Part shown: piece after piece, positions 1 through 5,491 of the stretch
How the letters are laid out: each line of letters opens with the position of its first letter
Position numbering within the stretch: position 1 is the first letter of the stretch
NCBI GenBank assembly: GCA_030612585.1
Contig: JAUWNP010000186.1
Location: 1 to 8,925, forward strand
DNA: 8,925 nucleotides
Origin: Anaerolineae bacterium
GTDB taxonomy: Bacteria > Chloroflexota > Anaerolineae > B4-G1
Direction of reading: 5' to 3'
Position numbers and translations under genes: made by a program
The notes under the pieces: generated by a model
What the model saw: only the letters and a program-made list of their open reading frames with translations
The model's database searches: none
Told to the model about the DNA's origin: nothing

Positions 1-123
1 AAAGGCAAGGCGAGAGCAGGTCTCACTAACAAGGAGTACCTGTTCTCGTCTTTCATTGCGGAAGCTCTGACGGTCAATTATCGACACGAGAGTTTCACCT
101 ATTTTGGCCATTGTGTGGTCTAA
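1..123 (+). CDS. 3' end of an unidentified gene (partial)
   Basis: Frame 1 is open from the window edge for 40 codons and ends in TAA at 121-123. The visible C-terminus ends in YFGHCVV and contains NKEYLFSSFIAEAL, a mixed, globular-looking composition. I do not recognise a family. The frame is short enough to be open by chance, so this is only a possible gene end. Base composition is more AT-rich than the genes after 2200 and similar to the next gene, so it could belong to the same acquired segment. Confidence 0.3.
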   Translation, partial: KGKARAGLTNKEYLFSSFIAEALTVNYRHESFTYFGHCVV

Positions 124-164
124 ACAATGGGGTCAACCTTAGATTTGATCAATAGGCAGGGGCA

Positions 165-262
165 AGACCTCCGAGGTTTACACATTCGTGCCCTCCAGAA
201 AGTTATTGGCGGCACGATGCTCGCTTTCCGAGCCAGATGCACTGCCCAAACCTCGGAGGTCT
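165..262. repeat. 15-bp perfect inverted repeat around a 68-nt loop
   Basis: AGACCTCCGAGGTTT at 165-179 is the exact reverse complement of AAACCTCGGAGGTCT at 248-262. Each arm is itself nearly palindromic (ACCTC-C/G-GAGGT), so each can form a small hairpin and the two can pair with each other. The pair lies between the partial gene and the hemolysin III gene. An ATG at 188 lies in the loop, which is one reason to reject it as that gene's start. It looks like a dispersed extragenic palindrome rather than a terminator, as no T-run follows. Confidence 0.6.
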
Positions 263-307
263 ACCCTGTTGCCCCCAGATATTGAGATGATAGCACGGAG
301 TGATTAT

Positions 308-985
308 ATGTCACCACAACTGCAAAACTTGAAAGATCGTACCATTACAAGGCTTTATACGCTGGGCGAGGAGATCGTCCACAGCATTACACACGGGATT
401 GGAGCCGGGCTAAGCATTGCTGGCTTGACCCTGTTGGTTGTCCTGGCCGTTTTGTACGGTAACGTTTACCAGGTTGTTAGTTTCAGTATTTATGGCTCCA
501 CGCTGATTGTTTTGTACCTGGCCTCAACTTTGTATCATAGTTTTCAGCACCCTGCCGTAAAACGGGTCTTCAGAGTCATTGACCACGCTTCGATTTTTCT
601 GCTCATTGCAGGCACGTATACGCCCTTCCTCCTGCTTGGTGTCCGAGGCACGTGGGGCTGGACCTTACTGGTCATTGTCTGGGGCTTGGCCATATTAGGG
701 GCGGGCTTCAAAACTTTGTTCATCCATCGTTTTCAAAGACTGTCTGTGTTAGCATATATTCTGATGGGCTGGTTAGGTACGGTGGCGTTGAAAGAACTGC
801 TGGCCAATATCCCCTTGGGTGGATTGATCTGGCTGGCGGTTGGCGGGGCCGCTTATACGGTGGGCGTTATTTTTTACGCCTTGAAGAAGATTCCCTACAT
901 GCACGCCATCTGGCACGTTTTTGTGCTAGGAGGCAGCATTTGCCACTATTTTGCCGTGCTCTTGTATCTGGCTCCGGCCCGTTAG
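308..985 (+). CDS. Hemolysin III / PAQR-type integral membrane protein
   Basis: This is a 225-residue, seven-helix membrane protein of the hemolysin III family (bacterial PAQR relatives, YqfA/TrhA-like), whose biochemical role is poorly settled; members are linked to membrane homeostasis and may be metal-dependent hydrolases. The expected signature is present in order: EEIVHSITHGIG near residue 21, STLYH at 73-77 (the S-x3-H motif), DH at 92-93, and HAIWH at 199-203 followed by H213. H77, H199 and H203 are the likely metal ligands. An upstream ATG at 188 would add 40 non-conserved residues and lies inside an inverted repeat. I chose ATG 308 because GGAG sits at 297-300, 7 nt upstream, and the length then fits the family; ATG 287 is another option. 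Codon and base use is more AT-rich than genes further right, which may mark transfer. Confidence 0.92.
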   Translation: MSPQLQNLKDRTITRLYTLGEEIVHSITHGIGAGLSIAGLTLLVVLAVLYGNVYQVVSFSIYGSTLIVLYLASTLYHSFQHPAVKRVFRVIDHASIFLLIAGTYTPFLLLGVRGTWGWTLLVIVWGLAILGAGFKTLFIHRFQRLSVLAYILMGWLGTVALKELLANIPLGGLIWLAVGGAAYTVGVIFYALKKIPYMHAIWHVFVLGGSICHYFAVLLYLAPAR

Positions 986-1039
986 CGGCGAACGGCGCCA
1001 AAGGTATCACTGAAACCTGTCAGGTCTTGACGCTGAAAC

Positions 1040-1068
1040 TTGAAGGGCTGCTTGTTTTGTGCTATACT
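1040..1068 (+). promoter_or_regulatory. Predicted sigma70-type promoter, extended -10
   Basis: TTGAAG at 1040-1045 and TATACT at 1063-1068 are separated by 17 nt, and TGC at 1060-1062 gives an extended -10. Transcription would start near 1075 and leave a leader of about 200 nt before the lamin-tail gene at 1277, filled with two hairpin repeats and an octamer array. The -10 region TGTGCTATACT closely matches TGTGCTAAACT at 2201-2211. Confidence 0.55.
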
Positions 1069-1081
1069 CTGGTCAGGCGGG

Positions 1082-1195
1082 GACCCTAGAGCCCATACGG
1101 GCGCTGAAACCACTTGTATTACGTTGCCGCAGTGATCGCTCGGCCAGAGTGGAAAAGACCCCAGAGCCCACACGGGCACTCCGGCGCTGTGCGCC
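1082..1195. repeat. Twin 24-nt hairpin repeats plus a GGCGC hairpin in the leader
   Basis: A 24-nt word starting GACCC and containing AGAGCCC-A-Y-ACGGGC occurs at 1082-1105 and 1157-1180 with 3 mismatches. Each copy can fold by GCCC pairing with GGGC. A third hairpin follows, GGCGC (1183-1187), loop TGT, GCGCC (1191-1195). No T-run follows, so these are not classic terminators. They fall between the promoter at 1040-1068 and the lamin-tail gene and would lie in its mRNA leader. Confidence 0.6.
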
Positions 1196-1210
1196 GAAAT
1201 AAACAATGAC

Positions 1211-1274
1211 AAGTGAGCAAGTAAGCAAGTAAGCAAGTGAGCAAGTGAGCAAGTAAGCAAGTGAGCAAGTGAGC
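1211..1274. repeat. Octamer tandem array AAGTRAGC, 8 units
   Basis: Eight consecutive 8-bp units run from 1211 to 1274. Each reads AAGTGAGC or AAGTAAGC, varying only at position 5 (G,A,A,G,G,A,G,G). A ninth, decayed unit (AAATGACA, 1275-1282) supplies the ATG of the lamin-tail gene. The array gives no recognisable Shine-Dalgarno. It has no spacers and is not a CRISPR array. Confidence 0.9.
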
Positions 1275-1276
1275 AA

Positions 1277-2167
1277 ATGACAAATCTCAGAGCCCGAAGT
1301 ATCATCTCCCTTCTGCGCCGGCTTGGCAAAGAGAGGACCGTTCTTCCCATCGGCGGCGGGCTATCTGTTTCCTTGCTCGAACTTCAGGCGCTTCTTTTTT
1401 TGATCGGCTGTCTGATCTGCTCCTGCTGCTCTATATCGTCGTACGTTTGGGGCAACGTGGGTCTACGCCGCGCCAAGCCTGTGCCCGTCGGTACCTCCAG
1501 GCCGGCGAGGACACCCACTCACACTCCTGTCGCTATTGGCACTCCTGCCGCTATGAGCACTGATAGCGATACACCCACCATGCCGCCGGCCGAGACCACG
1601 ACGCCCACCAGTACCCCGCGTCCCAGGGAGATACCCGTAATACCAGCCACCATACAACCGCCCGCGTCCACCGTGACCATACAGTCGCCTATCCCTATAC
1701 CAACGCTGGCTCCGACGCCCGCACAGGCACCAGTTCCGACCGACACCCCCCAGCCGACGCCCACAGCACCAACGTTGACCCCGGTGCAGACCTTGACGCC
1801 AACCCCGACGAATACACCAACGCCAACCAGTACCCCTTCACCGACGACAGCGCCGTCTGACCTGCAAATCGTCCACGTGGAATATGGCCCCGACTTGGAG
1901 GACGAATACGTTCTGATTGAAAACCGGGGAGCGGGCAGCCAGGATATGACCGGTTGGGCGCTTTACGATGAGCAATGGCACGCCTATTTCTTCCCTGCCG
2001 ACTTCATCCTGCCTGGTGGGGACAGTGTCCGCGTGTGGACCAAGAGCGTCACAGACCCAGGTACTGATCTCTACTGGGGACTCGACGACCCGGTCTGGGG
2101 CAACCCGGACACTGCTTTCCTACGGGATAGCAGGGATGTGATAGACTCGCTGGGGTGGTGGCCGTAG
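1277..2167 (+). CDS. Membrane-anchored lamin-tail-domain (LTD) surface protein
   Basis: This 296-residue protein has three parts. A hydrophobic segment at about 34-58, rich in Leu and Cys (CLICSCCS), should act as a signal anchor. A long low-complexity linker, about 67-193, is dominated by Thr, Pro, Ser and Ala (for example TPTPTNTPTPTSTP) and is typical of bacterial surface proteins crossing or exposed outside the envelope. The C-terminal part, about 196-296, matches a lamin-tail domain: EYVLIENRG, TGWALYD, FILPGGDSVRVWT, and a final VIDSLGWW. LTDs in bacteria usually accompany secreted or surface proteins and serve binding rather than catalysis; the partner here is unknown. The ATG at 1277 is the first possible start, since an in-frame TGA lies at 1262-1264; it arises from the end of the octamer array and lacks a clear ribosome-binding site. 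A start further inside would still have to precede the hydrophobic segment. The predicted promoter is 1040-1068. Confidence 0.85.
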   Translation: MTNLRARSIISLLRRLGKERTVLPIGGGLSVSLLELQALLFLIGCLICSCCSISSYVWGNVGLRRAKPVPVGTSRPARTPTHTPVAIGTPAAMSTDSDTPTMPPAETTTPTSTPRPREIPVIPATIQPPASTVTIQSPIPIPTLAPTPAQAPVPTDTPQPTPTAPTLTPVQTLTPTPTNTPTPTSTPSPTTAPSDLQIVHVEYGPDLEDEYVLIENRGAGSQDMTGWALYDEQWHAYFFPADFILPGGDSVRVWTKSVTDPGTDLYWGLDDPVWGNPDTAFLRDSRDVIDSLGWWP

Positions 2168-2182
2168 ACTTGCCGGGTTGGG

Positions 2183-2211
2183 TTGCCCGAATCTGGCAAC
2201 TGTGCTAAACT
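2183..2211 (+). promoter_or_regulatory. Predicted extended -10 promoter giving a near-leaderless mRNA
   Basis: TTGCCC at 2183-2188 and TAAACT at 2206-2211 are spaced by 17 nt, with TGC at 2203-2205 as an extended -10. Transcription would be expected around 2218, and the ATG of the phosphoesterase is at 2220. The message would thus start at or within about 2 nt of the start codon, and no Shine-Dalgarno is present. The -10 region shares TGTGCTAWACT with the promoter at 1040-1068. Confidence 0.5.
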
Positions 2212-2219
2212 GTGAGCAG

Positions 2220-2798
2220 ATGCCGGCCCTCGTCGTTGGTCTACTCTCCGATACGCACGTCCCCCGCCGCCTGAAGCGCTTGCCCAAAACGGTGCTCGAC
2301 GCGCTGGCCGGGGTGGACCTGATCCTGCACGCCGGCGACGTAGACGACCCGGCGGCGTTGGAGCCGCTGCGAGCCATCGCGCCGGTGCACGCCGTGCGCG
2401 GCAACGTCCACCTCCACGAGTTCTCCGGCGGCGGCACGGCGCTGCCGGTGGTGGTCGAACTGTGCCTGGCTGGACGGCGTCTCGTGCTCACCCACGGTCA
2501 CCAGCCTGGACTGTTCGGCATGTGGCTCAAGGGCCGGGATGTACTGGTCAAGTATCTGGGATTGATGGACGGCAGCGCCTTCAACCAGCGCATTGCCCGC
2601 CGCCTGGCCCGTCTCTACCCCGACGCCGACGTCATCGTCTTTGGCCATACCCACCATGCCTGTTGGGAGTGGGTGGAGGGCAAGTTGCTGGTCAACCCCG
2701 GCGCGGTCTGCCCCACGCGGGGGGAACAGCCGACGGTGGCGCGGCTTCGATTAGGAGCAGAAATGCCAGAAGTGGAAATCGTCCCCCTACCGACCTAG
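2220..2798 (+). CDS. MJ0936/YfcE-type metallophosphoesterase
   Basis: A 192-residue cytoplasmic phosphoesterase of the calcineurin-like superfamily, MJ0936/YfcE branch. Family members hydrolyse phosphodiesters with a two-metal centre; the natural substrate here cannot be told. All metal-binding motifs are seen: SDTH at 10-13 (D11, H13), HAGD at 37-40 (D40), RGNVH at 60-64 (N62), LTHGH at 90-94 (H92, H94) and FGHTHH at 141-146 (H143, H145), then VNPGA. The GN motif is usually followed by a D or E two residues on; here it is H64. An in-frame ATG at 2178 would add 14 residues ahead of MPALVVGLLSDTH, but relatives begin just before the first motif, so 2220 is preferred. The promoter at 2183-2211 overlaps that upstream extension, which also excludes 2178. 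It lies 52 nt after the lamin-tail gene but probably has its own transcript. Confidence 0.92.
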   Translation: MPALVVGLLSDTHVPRRLKRLPKTVLDALAGVDLILHAGDVDDPAALEPLRAIAPVHAVRGNVHLHEFSGGGTALPVVVELCLAGRRLVLTHGHQPGLFGMWLKGRDVLVKYLGLMDGSAFNQRIARRLARLYPDADVIVFGHTHHACWEWVEGKLLVNPGAVCPTRGEQPTVARLRLGAEMPEVEIVPLPT

Positions 2799-2808
2799 TA
2801 GCACCCAT

Positions 2809-2864
2809 GTCACGTTTGACGTTTCACGCAACACGCAACACGCAACACGCTTCACGTTCCACGC
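2809..2864. repeat. Heptamer array NNSACGY, 8 units (intergenic)
   Basis: Eight 7-bp units in register: GTCACGT, TTGACGT, TTCACGC, three of AACACGC, TTCACGT and TCCACGC. It occupies the gap between the phosphoesterase stop and the Shine-Dalgarno (GGAGG, 2869-2873) of the next gene. The unit is the same as in the arrays at 5635-5683 and 6631-6693. Confidence 0.85.
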
Positions 2865-2879
2865 ATACGGAGGCAAACA

Positions 2880-4211
2880 ATGACAGACGAAAAAAGCCCA
2901 GTAAACGCCCAACAGGAAGTAGAGCAAATCATCAGGACGGCCAGGATGCTGGGGGTCGAGGTGGACGAGACCGACGTCGCCCAATGGCTGACGGCGATGG
3001 CCGCGTCCGGCACGATGGAGTGGGAGGTGGACGAGGAGGCGGGTATCTTCGGCCACGAGATCACGCTGCTCGACTTCGACAAGGGTACGCTCGATCGTTA
3101 CCGCCGCATCGCCGACGTCGTTCAGTTGCCCGACTTGCCCAACGTCGAGACCGCCGTCAGCCTGGCTGGCAGCGCGGCCCAGGGCGTGATCCAACTCTAT
3201 CCCGGCGACTGCGACTACTTCGAGCGCGTCAACATCAAGGCGGAGACGCGGGAGGAGGCCTGCCGCGTCCTGGCCGGCCTGATGCGCGACAAAGTACTGG
3301 ATAAGTTCGAGGGCCCCGGCTATCAACTGATCGAGGTCAAGTTCGGCACATGGAAGAGCGACGTGGTCAAGGATGGCGAACGTATCAAGACCGGTTCGCC
3401 TGTCTCATGGAGCCCCGACGAGGTGAAAGCGGGCAAGATGCACGTCTTCCGCGCCTCTGGCGAGCCGTGGGAGGTGGAGTGGGAGTATGGCTGCCTGGAC
3501 CCCGGCTGGTGTAAGATGGACTGGGTCATCGCTGAGCCGGAGAAAGGGCGCGTCGTCAACGCCAGCAACATGCTCGACGTGACCTGGGAAGCCCCCGACG
3601 GTTCGATCACGCCTCTGGACGGCTTCATTGACCCCTATTTCCAGGAGGTCTACCTGGAGGCGGAATCAGTGCCGCTGTTCTCCAAACTGGCCCATCATAT
3701 CTCGCCCCAGGCACTGGACGAGTACGTGCAGCAGATCACCGGAGAGGTCTACAAGTACACCCACAAACACGTCAACTACGGCAAGGCGGCCAAGCGGATG
3801 TACAACATCTTCCGGCTGACTGGCCGCCACCAGGCCGCCGCGCTGATCCGCGAACTGTTCGACGAACCGGCCGCACTGCTCTACCAGGTCTGGTCGCTGC
3901 TGAGTACGATAGATGACGCGAACCGGCCCGATTCGACGATTGACCGCGAGACGTTGGTGCGGCAGACCGACGAATTGATCCAGAACGTGGTCAAAGTCTG
4001 CGAGGGCCCGCTGGAGGGGGAGATCGTGATGGCGCTGCTCCGTCTGCGGGACGACATCACCGGCCGGATGGACCTGGGCGCTGACTGGAGCACGGTAATC
4101 ACGGACTCGCGGGCCAAGGTGGAGCAGTTGGTCAACGAGTTCTTCGAGGCCAAACTGCTGGGTATCCCAGAGGTGCGGGAGTTTCTGGAGGGGCTGGAGG
4201 ATAGCCGCTAG
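2880..4211 (+). CDS. Conserved-looking protein of unknown function; possible nucleotidyltransferase fold
   Basis: A 443-residue soluble protein I cannot assign to a named family. The start is well supported: GGAGG at 2869-2873 lies 6 nt before the ATG. An acidic N-terminal part (1-90) is followed by LAGSAAQG at 95-102 and GDCDYFERV at 109-117. Together G97-S98, 11 residues, then D110-x-D112 fits the general nucleotidyltransferase pattern hG[GS]x(9-13)Dh[DE]h. A third acidic residue in a hydrophobic strand, D214 in CKMDWVIA, could complete the triad. Aromatic, conserved-looking blocks follow: TWEAPDG (235-241), DPYFQEVYLEAESVPLF (251-267) and NYGKAAKRMYNIFRLTGR (299-316). The C-terminal 170 residues are mostly helical, as in several nucleotidyltransferases with a helical second domain. 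No signal peptide or membrane helix is seen. The fold assignment is inference from a loose pattern; the gene itself is clearly real by length, start signal and protein-like composition. Confidence 0.88.
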   Translation: MTDEKSPVNAQQEVEQIIRTARMLGVEVDETDVAQWLTAMAASGTMEWEVDEEAGIFGHEITLLDFDKGTLDRYRRIADVVQLPDLPNVETAVSLAGSAAQGVIQLYPGDCDYFERVNIKAETREEACRVLAGLMRDKVLDKFEGPGYQLIEVKFGTWKSDVVKDGERIKTGSPVSWSPDEVKAGKMHVFRASGEPWEVEWEYGCLDPGWCKMDWVIAEPEKGRVVNASNMLDVTWEAPDGSITPLDGFIDPYFQEVYLEAESVPLFSKLAHHISPQALDEYVQQITGEVYKYTHKHVNYGKAAKRMYNIFRLTGRHQAAALIRELFDEPAALLYQVWSLLSTIDDANRPDSTIDRETLVRQTDELIQNVVKVCEGPLEGEIVMALLRLRDDITGRMDLGADWSTVITDSRAKVEQLVNEFFEAKLLGIPEVREFLEGLEDSR

Positions 4212-4216
4212 CCATT

Positions 4217-4300
4217 AGCAGTCAGCCGTCAGCAGGTAGCGGTTAGCGGTTGACAGTTCGCGATTGGCTGACTGCTAACTGCTCACTGCTAACTGCTGTA
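4217..4300. repeat. Heptamer array, 12 units, with an 11-bp inverted repeat between convergent genes
   Basis: Twelve 7-bp blocks can be read in register. The first five are of the AGCNGTY type (AGCAGTC, AGCCGTC, AGCAGGT, AGCGGTT twice), the middle two are degenerate, and the last five are of the complementary type (GGCTGAC, TGCTAAC, TGCTCAC, TGCTAAC, TGCTGTA). AGCAGTCAGCC at 4217-4227 pairs perfectly with GGCTGACTGCT at 4266-4276. It sits 5 nt after the + strand gene ends and covers the last codons (QQLAVSS) and stop of the - strand gene ending at 4275. It may act as a two-way transcription barrier, but no T-run follows. Confidence 0.8.
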
Positions 4301-4898
4301 TTGAAGAGATCAGCAGGAGGGCAAATCCGGCGGTGCAGGCAACCAGGCCCCAGCCCAGGCCGAGGGGCCTGTTGTACAGCGCGACGATGAGGGGGCGGAG
4401 GAGGACGAACTGCCACAGCGCAGGGATGGCGCCGGCAAGCGCCACAAGCGCGACCAGGACGGTCCAGGCGCGCCGGGGGAGCCAACGGGCCAGGGGGGTC
4501 AGCAGAACCAACAGCAGCCCGCCAGCGGCCAGGCCCAGTTGGCCCCGGTACTGCGGTTCGAGAATGAATTGGTAGGGGGGCAGGACGGCGAGGGCTAGCA
4601 AAGCGGCGGCGAGGGTTAGGAGTTTGTTGGTTGGTTTGTTGGTTTGTTTGTTGGTTGGTTGGTTGGCCAGGAGGCCTAGTAGGATGGCGGCGGCGGCGAG
4701 GGGCGTGAGGAATAGTGCAGGGGTTAGGGATGCCGGACTGCCTTGCAGCCTGGTGAGATGCGCCAGTTCGAAGCCGGTCACAGTAAGAGCGGCGCTCTCG
4801 TGGGAAACCCACGGCCCGAAGTAGCCAACGAGGGCCAGGGCAAGGCCCAAGAAACGCATCCCGGAATCTCCAATCTTCAATCTCCAATCTCCAATCAT
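4275..4898 (-). CDS. Small multi-spanning membrane protein of unknown function
   Basis: A 207-residue protein with about five or six hydrophobic segments (roughly 15-31, 57-78, 92-108, 120-137, 143-165, 182-200). I recognise no family. Two starts are possible. ATG 4898 has GGGAGG 8 nt upstream (4912-4907), but its first 13 residues (MIGDWRLKIGDSG) are encoded by a heptamer array. ATG 4859 (MRFLGLAL) begins directly at the first membrane helix and has GGAG 8 nt upstream, also made by the array. The ATG at 4898 lies 3 nt beyond the stop of the preceding - strand gene, so the two are very likely cotranscribed and translationally coupled. A polar loop, NQPTNKQTNKPTNK at 79-92, is encoded by a tetramer array. 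The last residues, QQLAVSS, come from another heptamer array. Three repeat-derived segments in one short protein is unusual; the hydrophobic core still argues for a real gene. Confidence 0.72.
   Translation of the reverse strand: MIGDWRLKIGDSGMRFLGLALALVGYFGPWVSHESAALTVTGFELAHLTRLQGSPASLTPALFLTPLAAAAILLGLLANQPTNKQTNKPTNKLLTLAAALLALAVLPPYQFILEPQYRGQLGLAAGGLLLVLLTPLARWLPRRAWTVLVALVALAGAIPALWQFVLLRPLIVALYNRPLGLGWGLVACTAGFALLLISSIQQLAVSS
4622..4665. repeat. Tetramer array GTTK, 11 units, inside a coding region
   Basis: Eleven 4-bp units, GTTT or GTTG, run without interruption. On the - strand they encode the Asn/Thr/Gln/Lys-rich loop (79-92) between two membrane segments of the small membrane protein. 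The same GTTN word reappears at 6106-6137 in the glycosyltransferase gene. Confidence 0.9.
4864..4898. repeat. Heptamer array CAATCTC, 5 units, at a gene junction
   Basis: Five 7-bp units read on the + strand as GAATCTC, CAATCTT, CAATCTC, CAATCTC and CAATCAT. On the - strand they give GATTGGAGATT-type sequence, supply the ATG at 4898 and the GGAG upstream of the inner ATG at 4859, and encode the first 13 residues of the longer form. A looser unit (CAATCCT, 4903-4909) overlaps the preceding gene's stop and Shine-Dalgarno region. Confidence 0.85.
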
Positions 4899-4901
4899 GA
4901 G

Positions 4902-5252
4902 TCAATCCTCCCAATCGGGCCGCAGGTCGGAGATGTATTTGAAGACATCGGGGTCCTCCTCGAAGATGTCCACCAGTCTCCAGGGCAGTTCGGCGAACAT
5001 GGGCGGCAGGGGCACCGTGGCCGGCGGTCTGAGCCTGGGGGGAGCGGGGGGCGCAGGGCGGATGGCTCGCTGCCTGCGGATGCGCTCGCGCAGCACCCGC
5101 CCATCCTCCGACAGGAAGCCCGCGTACTCCCCATCGCGGGTGTAGATGTCCTTGCCGTTTAGCCAGCCGACCCACTCGCCACGGGTGTCGTACAGATGAT
5201 CCCCGTGGAGCAGCGCGACCCATTCGCCATTAGTAGAGTAGATAGGCTTCAT
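4902..5252 (-). CDS. Small protein with three beta-flower-like repeats
   Basis: A 116-residue protein. Its N-terminal half carries three copies of a short strand-turn-strand motif: IYSTNGEWVALL (4-15), LYDTRGEWVGWL (20-31) and IYTRDGEYAGFL (36-47), followed by a partial fourth (GRVLRERI). This resembles the four-bladed beta flower domain of small bacterial proteins, whose role is unknown. A Pro/Arg linker (about 63-84, PAPPAPPRLRPPATVPLPP) leads to an acidic tail (FAELPWRLVDIFEEDPDVF to the end) that may be a separate binding segment. No signal peptide is seen, so it is probably cytoplasmic. GGAGG at 5268-5264 is 11 nt from the ATG, slightly long. The stop is 3 nt from the ATG of the membrane protein, so the two form an operon. 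The 411-nt gap upstream is filled with palindromic repeats. Confidence 0.82.
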   Translation of the reverse strand: MKPIYSTNGEWVALLHGDHLYDTRGEWVGWLNGKDIYTRDGEYAGFLSEDGRVLRERIRRQRAIRPAPPAPPRLRPPATVPLPPMFAELPWRLVDIFEEDPDVFKYISDLRPDWED

Positions 5253-5288
5253 CGCGATATAGACCTCCGATTATGCAATATGTCCCAT

Positions 5289-5391
5289 TGTCATTGCGAG
5301 GAGCGCCAGCGACGAAGCAATCCCCAATGGCCCAGGTGGAGATTGCCACCGCGAGTACTCGTGGCGGTGCTTCGCTGCGCTCGCAATGACA
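5289..5391. repeat. Palindromic intergenic repeat A (TGTCATTGCGAG ... CTCGCAATGACA)
   Basis: TGTCATTGCGAG at 5289-5300 pairs with CTCGCAATGACA at 5380-5391, and the pairing continues with small bulges (AGCGACGAAGC against GCTTCGCTGCG). Inside are two further stems: GCAATC (5317-5322) with GATTGC (5341-5346), and CACCGC with GCGGTG around 5347-5369. This is the widespread type of bacterial dispersed palindrome that, when translated, gives CHCEER-like peptides. It is not a gene. Confidence 0.8.
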
Positions 5392-5414
5392 CCGCCCGCC
5401 TATGTTTCTTAGTA

Positions 5415-5466
5415 GCGAGCGTAGAGAGTCGAGGAATCTCTACTCGCAATGGCAAGCGTGACCCCG
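5415..5466. repeat. Intergenic repeat B, first copy (52 bp)
   Basis: This 52-bp segment matches 5502-5553 at 49 of 52 positions (GCGAGCGTAG at the start, AAGCGTGACCCCG at the end). It lacks the long right arm of the second copy but has its own small hairpin: AGCGTGA (5455-5461) pairs with TCACGCT (5474-5480). Confidence 0.85.
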
Positions 5467-5491
5467 TTACTACTCACGCTCCCCCTGGTGC

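Noticed and set aside
188..307. Longer start for the hemolysin III gene
   Set aside because: It adds 40 residues unlike the family, crosses an inverted-repeat arm, and the GGAG before ATG 308 is better placed.
979..995. Terminator hairpin at the end of the hemolysin III gene
   Set aside because: CCGTT pairs with AACGG over a 7-nt loop, but the stem is short and no T-run follows.
1211..1274. CRISPR array
   Set aside because: Units are 8 bp, directly adjacent, without spacers, and no cas genes are present; the same holds for the other arrays.
982..1350. 122-residue - strand frame with repeated LLTCSLAH
   Set aside because: The repeat peptide is only the translation of the octamer array, with no conserved domain.
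2462..3304. 280-residue open frame on the + strand
   Set aside because: Overlaps the phosphoesterase and the 443-residue gene in another frame and contains translated heptamer repeat (ATRNTQHASRST).
4243..5223. 326-residue open frame on the - strand
   Set aside because: It overlaps the two better-supported - strand genes in another frame; the translation is Arg/Pro/Ala-rich with no membrane or domain pattern, and it runs through repeat arrays.
5264..5300. Promoter for the beta-flower gene on the - strand
   Set aside because: A CATAAT -10-like hexamer is present but no acceptable -35 lies 16-18 nt upstream.
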